Below are positions 1 to 4,883 of a DNA stretch of 5,039 nt, piece by piece. The notes below the pieces were generated by a model, which did not search any database, had not been told where the DNA came from, and saw only the letters and a list, made by a program, of their open reading frames with translations. The position numbers and the translations under genes were made by a program. Source of the stretch: Thermoplasmata archaeon M9B2D (GTDB lineage Archaea; Thermoplasmatota; E2; DHVEG-1); the NCBI GenBank assembly GCA_002900555.1, contig MUGD01000148.1, positions 1 through 5,039 of the forward strand, given 5' to 3'. Numbering within the stretch: the stretch's first letter is position 1; the number at the start of each line of letters is the position of its first letter.

Positions 1-1203
1 GGTTTCAGTTTGCTTGGTCATTGCCTGTGGAGTCAGTAACACAAGCACCGAGTCAACATTTTCATCCATTAGAGCGGCTTCGATACAAAAAGCATAATCC
101 TCAGGTTGAGCGGTACCAAGGGCATCAATAGGATTGTAGACTGCTGCAGCAGGTGGAAGATTTGTTCTAAGGCGTTCCACAGTCTGAGATGTCAATTGAG
201 CAATCTGCAATCCACTAGCTTCGCATGCATCAGTGGTGAGAATGCCTGGGCCACCGGCATTTGTGATTATTGCTACTCGGTTGCCTGATGGCAGATGCAT
301 ATCATCATAGACAGAGGCAACATCGAATAAGGAGGCCATGTCACTAGCACGTCGGACTCCACATTGTTTGAAAGCAACATCGTAAGCTGTATCACTTCCT
401 GCCAATGATCCTGTATGAGATGAAGCAGCTCTTGCACCAGCTGCACTTACGCCTGATTTTACGACAAAGATTGGTTTATGGGGTATAACTTTTCGGCAAG
501 CATCCATAAACTTTCTACCATCTACGACCGATTCAATGTAAAGAAGAATGAATGTTGAATCAGGGTCTCTACCAAAAGCTTCGATGAAATCGGATTCATT
601 CAAGTGGGCTTTGTTTCCAAGGCTAACAAACTTGGAGAACCCAATTTTCTCCATAAGACTCCAATCCAAAATTCCTGTCATCAAAGCTCCTGATTGTGAA
701 GCAAATGCGATACTGCCCTTTTTCGGTGTCCCAGATGAGAAAGATGCATTGTAAGGAGCAGAAGTATTTATTATTCCAAGGCAATTTGGACCCTGAATTA
801 CCATTTTGTACTTCTCTGCAAGAACAGCAAGTTCTTTCTCAGCCTCTTGACCCTCATGTCCTATCTCCTTAAAGCCAGCAGTGATAATGACAAGAGCCTT
901 CACACCCTTTTCACCGCATTCTTCGACTGCTTTGATGACGAGTTTTGCAGGAATTACAATCACTGCAACATCCACATCGCTTGGAATATCTTTGACTGAT
1001 CTGAATGCCTTGTAGTCAAGTATCTCTCCTGCCTTTGGATTGACTGGGTAGATGCGTCCTTCGTAGCCACTCTCGATTAAGTTTCGCATAACATCGTTGC
1101 CAAGCTTACCACGAGTCTCTGAAGCTCCAATCACAGCTATTGAACGGGGGAAAAACAAACTGTCAATGCCTTTTTGCTTGTCCACTTTGCACACGACCTT
1201 CAT
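1..1203 (-). CDS. ADP-forming acetate/acyl-CoA synthetase, alpha-type region (3' end outside window)
   Basis: The first 401 codons of a gene reading leftward are present; the 3' end is cut by the window edge. The family makes ATP from ADP and phosphate while releasing an acid from acetyl-CoA or another acyl-CoA, a cytoplasmic energy-conserving step of archaeal fermentation of sugars, amino acids or peptides. Visible parts are an N-terminal CoA-binding Rossmann domain (about residues 14-140, with SIAVIGASE near 21-29 and GPNCLGIIN at 138-146), a succinyl-CoA-ligase-like domain (from about 163, with FASQSGAL at 167-174), and the phosphohistidine loop SSHTGSLAG with His263 as the expected phosphorylated residue. 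Glu224 in LLYIE fits the second conserved acidic residue. The third domain starts around NRVAIITNAGGPG. It could be a stand-alone alpha subunit of about 460 residues or an alpha-beta fusion of about 700; the edge hides which. The ATG at 1203 lacks a Shine-Dalgarno motif but sits about 34 nt after a TATA-like box, so a near-leaderless transcript is likely; an in-frame TTG at 1224 is the alternative start. The substrate acid cannot be told from sequence. Confidence 0.95.
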   Translation of the reverse strand, partial: MKVVCKVDKQKGIDSLFFPRSIAVIGASETRGKLGNDVMRNLIESGYEGRIYPVNPKAGEILDYKAFRSVKDIPSDVDVAVIVIPAKLVIKAVEECGEKGVKALVIITAGFKEIGHEGQEAEKELAVLAEKYKMVIQGPNCLGIINTSAPYNASFSSGTPKKGSIAFASQSGALMTGILDWSLMEKIGFSKFVSLGNKAHLNESDFIEAFGRDPDSTFILLYIESVVDGRKFMDACRKVIPHKPIFVVKSGVSAAGARAASSHTGSLAGSDTAYDVAFKQCGVRRASDMASLFDVASVYDDMHLPSGNRVAIITNAGGPGILTTDACEASGLQIAQLTSQTVERLRTNLPPAAAVYNPIDALGTAQPEDYAFCIEAALMDENVDSVLVLLTPQAMTKQTET

Positions 1204-1233
1204 GCGACACGAATCGGGAGTCAATGGCTCCGG

Positions 1234-1240
1234 AATATAA
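1234..1240 (-). promoter_or_regulatory. Candidate TATA box of the acyl-CoA synthetase gene
   Basis: On the minus strand the heptamer TTATATT, preceded by purine-rich AGATAGAAG, is centred about 34 nt before the ATG at 1203. With the usual archaeal distance of about 26 nt from TATA centre to transcription start, RNA would begin near 1211, leaving a leader of about 8 nt. This agrees with the absence of a ribosome binding site and suggests the gene can be transcribed separately from the membrane protein gene upstream. Confidence 0.45.
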
Positions 1241-1295
1241 CTTCTATCTTAATGGCCAATCGGAGAAAGAGGAACAGCGAGTATGTAGATGAATT

Positions 1296-1589
1296 CTAGG
1301 GATAATCAGACTCTTTAGAACCTATCCGCTCGAAATAATGACCATCATTCACATTAATCAAATTTCGTGAGGAGGGATTTATTCCACGATAGCGGTACTT
1401 TGATCCAAGACCAAAAACAAGACCTGTGATAAGAATAGCCAAAACGATTGAAACAAGCATCGCATCAATACTGAGATATACTATGGCGAAGACCAGCTCT
1501 ATAGGAATTAGTAGTACTGGCCATATCAAAAATAAAAGGCACACATAATAGCCCCAAGATTTTCGCCTTCGCTCCTCCCAATCGCTCAC
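1296..1589 (-). CDS. Small membrane protein with two predicted transmembrane helices, function unknown
   Basis: This 97-residue protein is not one I recognise. A charged N-terminus (DWEERRRKSW) is followed by two long hydrophobic stretches, about residues 13-37 and 41-62, separated only by a short SIDA turn, which predicts a tight helical hairpin with both ends in the cytoplasm. A polar tail of about 35 residues follows, starting with the basic patch SKYRYRG; it has no cysteine pair or other known motif. The start is GTG at 1589, supported by GAGGT at a 6-nt distance. The gene lies 92 bp upstream of the acyl-CoA synthetase on the same strand, but that gene seems to have its own promoter, so a functional link is not shown. 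The compositional pattern of a hairpin membrane protein plus the good ribosome binding site argue that it is real. Confidence 0.7.
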   Translation of the reverse strand: MSDWEERRRKSWGYYVCLLFLIWPVLLIPIELVFAIVYLSIDAMLVSIVLAILITGLVFGLGSKYRYRGINPSSRNLINVNDGHYFERIGSKESDYP

Positions 1590-1595
1590 AGTATA

Positions 1596-1600
1596 ACCTC
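1596..1600 (-). promoter_or_regulatory. Ribosome binding site of the two-helix membrane protein
   Basis: GAGGT on the minus strand lies 6 nt before the GTG at 1589. It is the main reason for accepting the non-ATG start and this small gene. Confidence 0.6.
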
Positions 1601-1641
1601 AGTAGTATGCTTGATTTGAACCGCTTTTAGATTTACGATTT

Positions 1642-1660
1642 TAATACCGAGTTAGTATTA
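1642..1660. promoter_or_regulatory. Inverted repeat TAATAC-N7-GTATTA, candidate operator between divergent genes
   Basis: Two perfect 6-bp arms (1642-1647 and 1655-1660) with a 7-bp spacer lie between the divergent starts of the membrane protein (1589) and the ribbon-helix-helix regulator (1713). The centre-to-centre distance of the arms is 13 bp, a little over one helical turn, as expected for a dimeric regulator or a pair of dimers. On the minus strand the left arm overlaps the AT-rich run TATTAAAAT, a possible TATA element of the membrane protein gene. On the plus strand the right arm sits where a TATA element of the regulator could lie. Binding here could therefore affect both genes. Binding by the adjacent regulator is inference. 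Confidence 0.4.
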
Positions 1661-1697
1661 CTCACAACCATATTCATGTATGACGCAGAGATGACCT

Positions 1698-1704
1698 AGG
1701 TGAT
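1698..1704 (+). promoter_or_regulatory. Ribosome binding site of the ribbon-helix-helix gene
   Basis: AGGTGAT, a good match to the complement of the 16S rRNA 3' end, lies 8 nt before the ATG at 1713. It fixes the start and supports the reality of this very short gene. Confidence 0.75.
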
Positions 1705-1712
1705 TGCCCAAT

Positions 1713-1853
1713 ATGAAGCTGGTAACATTACATATACCTGAGCAATACGTTGAAGGACTGGAGCGTCTAGTCGAGAATAATCTTTACCCGAATAGGTCTG
1801 AGGCCATTAGAATCGCTATTCGCGATCTACTGAAGAGAGAACTCTGGGGTTAG
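1713..1853 (+). CDS. Short ribbon-helix-helix (CopG/Arc-type) transcriptional regulator
   Basis: The 46-residue protein is almost exactly one ribbon-helix-helix domain. Residues 2-8 (KLVTLHI) form the DNA-reading beta strand that pairs with a second subunit, followed by Pro9. Helix A spans about 10-23 (EQYVEGLERLVENN), the turn LYPNRSE covers 24-30, and helix B runs from 29 to 43, with the family hallmark NRSEAIRIAIRDLL. Such proteins are obligate dimers that bind inverted or direct repeats in the major groove, often in their own promoter, and act as repressors or as antitoxins. No toxin-like gene (RelE, VapC, PIN) is adjacent, so a plain regulator is more likely. The start is set by ATG preceded by AGGTGAT. 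The gene is divergent from the membrane protein gene, and a 19-bp inverted repeat lies 52 bp upstream of its start. The stop is TAG; 16 further sense codons follow in frame before a TGA, so a longer ancestral or alternative form is conceivable. Confidence 0.85.
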   Translation: MKLVTLHIPEQYVEGLERLVENNLYPNRSEAIRIAIRDLLKRELWG

Positions 1854-1952
1854 AAGATATTACTTGAATCACTCGAATTAAATCAGTCTGAGATACAAGA
1901 TTGATTGAAAAGCGTGAGATATTACAATGGTCTGTAAGTGGCGCGCGGGGAT

Positions 1953-1967
1953 GGATACTAGGTATCC
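1953..1967. repeat. Perfect inverted repeat GGATAC-TAG-GTATCC upstream of the duplicated gene pair
   Basis: Two 6-bp arms with a 3-bp centre form a compact dyad in the non-coding stretch between the regulator stop (1853) and the first cysteine-rich gene (2047). It lies about 32 bp before the candidate TATA box, an upstream position suited to a regulator site. A 3-nt loop is tight for an RNA hairpin, and no T tract follows, so a DNA-binding site is more likely than a terminator. The inner ATAC/GTAT bases match those of the inverted repeat at 1642-1660 although the spacer differs. Confidence 0.4.
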
Positions 1968-1998
1968 GTAAAAGAAACCTTGATATCCAATCCTAATA

Positions 1999-2008
1999 TG
2001 ATATATCA
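1999..2008 (+). promoter_or_regulatory. Candidate TATA box of the first cysteine-rich gene, in a 10-bp palindrome
   Basis: TGATATATCA is a perfect palindrome with a TATA-like core (ATATAT) centred near 2003. A start about 26 nt downstream would put the RNA 5' end near 2029, just before the AGGAG motif at 2035, giving a leader of about 18 nt. A second TGATAT copy sits at 1981-1986, 18 bp upstream, which may be chance in AT-rich DNA. Confidence 0.45.
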
Positions 2009-2034
2009 AAGACAATGATACTCCGCCCTTCCCC

Positions 2035-2039
2035 AGGAG
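2035..2039 (+). promoter_or_regulatory. Ribosome binding site that selects a TTG start
   Basis: AGGAG ends at 2039. The GTG at 2041 is only 1 nt away, too close for normal initiation, whereas the in-frame TTG at 2047 is 7 nt away, the usual distance. No ATG is available in this frame before the conserved domain. The TTG at 2047 is therefore preferred as the start. Confidence 0.6.
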
Positions 2040-2046
2040 CGTGCTA

Positions 2047-3042
2047 TTGATAGGACCAGAAGCCTCCGGATTTAATTTGGACACATCCCAAGTGAGAGGC
2101 AAGAAGGGCGTAAGAAGATTAGTCAAAGGGTGTCCCTGTTACAAAGAATTCGTGGGACTAGACAAAGAGAAAATTTGTCTAAATAATGATGATATTTTGC
2201 CAATCAATGCAATATCTGTGGACCCTTCGTTTTTTGAACAGATAGTATCTATCGATGATCTGGCACAATACAAGAGTGATAGTCAATCTATGTGCTACCT
2301 TTTGATATATCTAGATAGAAAAGAGGGCTATTGTTATTGCGTCAGTCGAGGACAGAGAATCAATATCAATGAAAAGGATGTTAAGACATCAGAGATTGAT
2401 AGTGCGCTTCAATTCGTCACATCTACGGAAAGAAGCAGAGATGGAGTTGTATGTTCTGATTGTCTATACAAATACTTGAGGACTCTTGGAGAGGCGTCAA
2501 CAGGCTTTCTCACTGATGTTGAGAGAGAGGAAATCATAACATCATATGTGAGTGAAGTCTCAAAGAGGATGGCTGCAGAACTGACTAATTTCTCATCGAC
2601 AAACAAATCCGATAAAGCGTATGAAGAACATGTAAAGAAGTACATTAAAAGAATCAATGAATCTCGATCGCAGTGGGCTGCTCTAACATCCAAGTTAAAG
2701 CAAGCCGATGCCGACAAGACTCTCCTCGAACTTGTGGAGCATTATCGCTCTATCTACAGGTTGGAGGCAATATTCCTATCACAGGTCCTAAATTTGGAAA
2801 CTACATCAAACGAGATCGATGCATTAGGTACATTGAAACTGATGGTTACCATATCTGAAAAAGTAATTCAACTAAGTGATATGATTCGAGAGAAAACTAA
2901 CGACCTCATAGAACGAAAAGCAATGAGCACTGATTTACAAACGAGGTTCAAGAAGCATACTGAGAAAAGAAAGAATACAGAGTACAGATTTAGCAATCTT
3001 GTGAAGGTTTTGAGTGAGATTGATGCACACACCACACAATAA
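2047..3042 (+). CDS. Cysteine-rich, helical-tail protein of unknown family, paralogue A
   Basis: I do not recognise this 331-residue protein (333 if GTG 2041 is used); there is no signal peptide or membrane segment, so it is probably cytoplasmic. Counting from the TTG at 2047, the N-terminal domain (about 26-148) carries cysteines at 29 and 31 (KGCPCYK), 44 (KICLNND), 83 (MCYLLIY), 96 and 98 (YCYCVSRG), and 136 and 139 (VCSDCLYKY). All but Cys96 are matched in the neighbouring gene at equivalent positions. The CxC and CxxC pairs with isolated cysteines between them resemble a structural zinc site, or less likely an iron-sulfur site, but no named fold fits. From about residue 158 the chain is helical and charged, with Trp210, RLExxFxSQxLxL at 238-250 and a C-terminal ExxFSNL segment; coiled-coil or helical-bundle packing is likely. 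The gene precedes paralogue B by 68 bp on the same strand and has its own TATA-like box and AGGAG motif. Function is unknown; oligomerisation or partner binding through the helices is a guess. Confidence 0.85.
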   Translation: MIGPEASGFNLDTSQVRGKKGVRRLVKGCPCYKEFVGLDKEKICLNNDDILPINAISVDPSFFEQIVSIDDLAQYKSDSQSMCYLLIYLDRKEGYCYCVSRGQRININEKDVKTSEIDSALQFVTSTERSRDGVVCSDCLYKYLRTLGEASTGFLTDVEREEIITSYVSEVSKRMAAELTNFSSTNKSDKAYEEHVKKYIKRINESRSQWAALTSKLKQADADKTLLELVEHYRSIYRLEAIFLSQVLNLETTSNEIDALGTLKLMVTISEKVIQLSDMIREKTNDLIERKAMSTDLQTRFKKHTEKRKNTEYRFSNLVKVLSEIDAHTTQ

Positions 3043-3045
3043 CTA

Positions 3046-3072
3046 CTATATGCCTACCAGACAAAGTAAAAT
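3046..3072 (+). promoter_or_regulatory. Possible promoter elements of paralogue B in the 68-bp gap
   Basis: Two AT-rich TATA-like elements fall between the two cysteine-rich genes: CTATATG (3046-3052) and GTAAAAT (3066-3072). Starts about 26 nt downstream would be near 3075 or 3095, both before the possible start codons of paralogue B. Neither is a strong match and co-transcription with paralogue A is equally possible. The sequence TACTAGG at 3075-3081 also occurs inside the inverted repeat upstream of paralogue A, at 1956-1962. Confidence 0.25.
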
Positions 3073-3110
3073 GCTACTAGGAATGAGCTAATGTTCGATT
3101 TCAGAGTAAG

Positions 3111-4085
3111 TTGGTGCAGAGTAAAGTGCTAGAGGAACAGAAAGAGTCTTCGGTAAAGATGGTTCGTGGCTGCCCATGCTACAAAGTATTCGGAGACGAA
3201 AAACTCTGTGTCAATGATGATAGCGTATTAGAAATCGAAGCTATAGAGATCGACCCATCCATCTTTGGATTCCATTTGGATAAAGAGAGCATGAAGGAAG
3301 AACAAGCGACTGATGGCAATATTTGCTATGCATCGATATTTGTCAATTATCCTGATAACAAAGTATACTGCATCTCACAGGGTTGGGCCCTTAGAATTCA
3401 CGGGAAGGATGTTCCTGGAGATGATCTTGAAGATGCATTACAATTTCTCTCCACAAAGGAAGCCACCGCTAATGCTGAGATTTGCTCTGAATGTCTCTAC
3501 AAATTCATACTAACACTTGGTGATACATTTGCAGATTTGATGTCAAAGAAAGAGAAGACTGATGAGATCAAGCTTTACGTCGATAAATTCTCACTGAAAA
3601 TTGCTGTAAAACATAGCCAGATGGACACTATGATGCAGCCAATCGGAACTGAAGAGGAAATCGAAGCAGGAGTTGATTACTTTGGATTTCTCCGTAGTTA
3701 CCTAGTGCAATTACTCGATCAACAACACTATTGGTCCGAACTTAGTAAGAAGTATATTGAAGAAAGAGCACCAAAATGGATTATCAATCTCATAGGAATG
3801 CGTGAACGATTAGCAAGACTTGAATTTCAATTTTATAGTCAAACTTTGCAACTTAGAGATATCAATGACTTCAATCTTCTTATCAAAATGCTTCAATATA
3901 TTTTAAGAACGTCAGATGAAATACTTGCCATAAACGAGAGTATCCATAAGGAAATCCGTTCCGACAGATACATAGAACTTGCGGCAAATGATGAAAAACT
4001 TAGTATTCTATCAGACTACGCTGAAAAGAGTAGGACGGTAGAACACAACTTTGGTAACATTCTGCAAATTCTGACTAAATTGTAA
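3111..4085 (+). CDS. Cysteine-rich, helical-tail protein of unknown family, paralogue B
   Basis: This protein (324 residues from TTG 3111, or 308 from ATG 3159) is homologous along its whole length to paralogue A. Counting from 3111, cysteines lie at 21 and 23 (RGCPCYK), 33 (KLCVNDD), 72 (ICYASIF), 87 (VYCISQG), and 125 and 128 (ICSECLYKF). By eye about 46 of some 120 positions in the cysteine domain are identical to paralogue A, and the intervals C33-C72-C87-C125-C128 are the same as in A. The main differences are a 3-residue deletion after CPCYK and about 9 extra residues in the linker before the helical part. In that part Trp208, RLExxFxSQxLxL (236-248) and ExxFGN (311-316) match A at nearly the same spacing. 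No signal peptide or membrane helix is visible. Start choice is uncertain: TTG 3111, GTG 3114, GTG 3126 and ATG 3159 all lie upstream of the conserved CPC and none has a clear Shine-Dalgarno motif. The function is unknown; it may form a complex with A or a related role may have diverged. Confidence 0.85.
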   Translation: MVQSKVLEEQKESSVKMVRGCPCYKVFGDEKLCVNDDSVLEIEAIEIDPSIFGFHLDKESMKEEQATDGNICYASIFVNYPDNKVYCISQGWALRIHGKDVPGDDLEDALQFLSTKEATANAEICSECLYKFILTLGDTFADLMSKKEKTDEIKLYVDKFSLKIAVKHSQMDTMMQPIGTEEEIEAGVDYFGFLRSYLVQLLDQQHYWSELSKKYIEERAPKWIINLIGMRERLARLEFQFYSQTLQLRDINDFNLLIKMLQYILRTSDEILAINESIHKEIRSDRYIELAANDEKLSILSDYAEKSRTVEHNFGNILQILTKL

Positions 4086-4144
4086 TTTAGATTTCCTGAA
4101 TTTAGATCATCAAATGCAACAATTTGTTTCACTTCGATAGGCAG

Positions 4145-4183
4145 GTGGATTAAACAGATACTCCACACAAAGCAATAATCCAC
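4145..4183. repeat. Inverted repeat GTGGATTA/TAATCCAC between convergent genes
   Basis: Perfect 8-bp arms (4145-4152 and 4176-4183) with a 23-nt loop sit in the 148-bp gap between the convergent ends of paralogue B and the YkgJ-type gene. The left arm can also pair over 5 bp with TCCAC at 4162-4166, so two alternative hairpins are possible in RNA from either strand. A role in ending transcription or protecting 3' ends is possible. Archaeal termination relies mainly on T tracts, and only a short T-rich stretch (TTTGTTT, about 4122-4128) is visible on the plus strand. The rest of the gap shows nothing recognisable. Confidence 0.3.
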
Positions 4184-4233
4184 TCCAAGGCAATTCCATA
4201 GCAAGTCATCGACATAGACCATCACCATTTGCC

Positions 4234-4845
4234 CTATTGAGTATAGAATCTAGGGTCGGACAGTATGGTTCTGATTAGCTCCTGTGCTGTTGTTGTTGGA
4301 AGACGATTCCACTCATCTGTGAATTCGCGGTAGATCTGTATAGTTTCTAGAACAAGTATTGATAGGTCTTCTAATTCTTGTTGTGATACAGAAGGTCCAG
4401 TGCCAAGTCCAGGGCAAATATGTTTCATTGCGCTAAGACCCCATTTGCGTTCACCTTCACTTCTTTGGAATACAAAAGGAAATGATCGACACACAATTGG
4501 TCGTAATGCGTGTATCATGCATTTGTCATCTTTAAGAAAAATACAATCTCCATTCTCCATCTTCTTTAGGGCTATGAAGGTTGGGCCTCTCTCTGTTTTT
4601 GGAGAGGGAGTTCCAATAAGTCCTACTGGAATTGTATCGAGTTTGTCAAGTATGTAAAAATCAAGAGCCCTAATTGTTTCCTCAGGGCCTAATCCCAGGG
4701 CTGCAGAGATTCTGGCAATATCGTGTCCTGTGACAGTAATCAACATAGAATCTTCTCTACAACACGATCCGCATTTAGTGCACTCGAATCGTGGTAATTT
4801 GTTCTCAACAGATTCATTTGGATTATTTATTGGCATCAAACTCAT
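4234..4845 (-). CDS. YkgJ-type CxxCxxCC putative zinc/iron-chelating domain protein
   Basis: This 203-residue protein carries the hallmark of the YkgJ/CxxCxxCC family. The N-terminal cluster FECTKCGSCCRED has Cys22, Cys25, Cys28 and Cys29. The second half of the site has CIFLKDDKCMIHALRPIVCRSFPF with Cys101, Cys109 and Cys119, then Cys144 in KHICPGLG. Eight cysteines in this order are typical and are thought to bind zinc or an iron-sulfur cluster. The family is mostly uncharacterised, and some relatives belong to the FliB-like lysine methylase group, so no reaction is assigned. Length is normal for stand-alone members. It is cytoplasmic by the absence of a signal or membrane helix. The start is drawn at ATG 4845, but ATG 4836, three codons later, has AGGA at an 8-nt distance and is the better-supported alternative (200 residues). 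It follows the aminotransferase by 38 bp on the same strand without a clear TATA box, suggesting co-transcription. Confidence 0.9.
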   Translation of the reverse strand: MSLMPINNPNESVENKLPRFECTKCGSCCREDSMLITVTGHDIARISAALGLGPEETIRALDFYILDKLDTIPVGLIGTPSPKTERGPTFIALKKMENGDCIFLKDDKCMIHALRPIVCRSFPFVFQRSEGERKWGLSAMKHICPGLGTGPSVSQQELEDLSILVLETIQIYREFTDEWNRLPTTTAQELIRTILSDPRFYTQ

Positions 4846-4883
4846 CCTAGTGAAGATTGGCTAAACATCTTCTGTTTCTACTG

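Noticed and set aside
106..754. Plus-strand open frames of 60 and 68 codons opposite the acyl-CoA synthetase
   Set aside because: The minus strand encodes an unbroken, strongly recognisable enzyme here.
1854..2040. Possible tRNA or small RNA gene in the gap before paralogue A
   Set aside because: No cloverleaf, T-loop consensus or long stem was found; only the 15-bp dyad and the TATA-like palindrome stand out.
1878..2126. Minus-strand open frame of 82 codons antisense to the start of paralogue A
   Set aside because: It covers the candidate promoter and N-terminus of a well-supported gene and its translation resembles no protein; it is best explained as a shadow.
2409..2717. Minus-strand open frame of 102 codons inside paralogue A
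   Set aside because: It is fully antisense to a region conserved between the two paralogues at protein level, so the plus-strand reading is the coding one.
1713..3042. Toxin-antitoxin pair made of the ribbon-helix-helix protein and the next gene
   Set aside because: The next gene is 193 bp away, encodes a protein of about 331 residues with no toxin motif, and has its own promoter-like box and ribosome binding site; typical pairs overlap or nearly touch.
4016..4228. Minus-strand open frame of 70 codons across the convergent gap
   Set aside because: More than 60 bp of it lies antisense to the conserved 3' end of paralogue B, it has no recognisable motif, and the residue mix (Cys- and Val-rich, no domain pattern) looks like antisense translation.
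4400..4657. Plus-strand open frame of 85 codons inside the YkgJ-type gene
   Set aside because: It is antisense to the conserved second cysteine region of that family.
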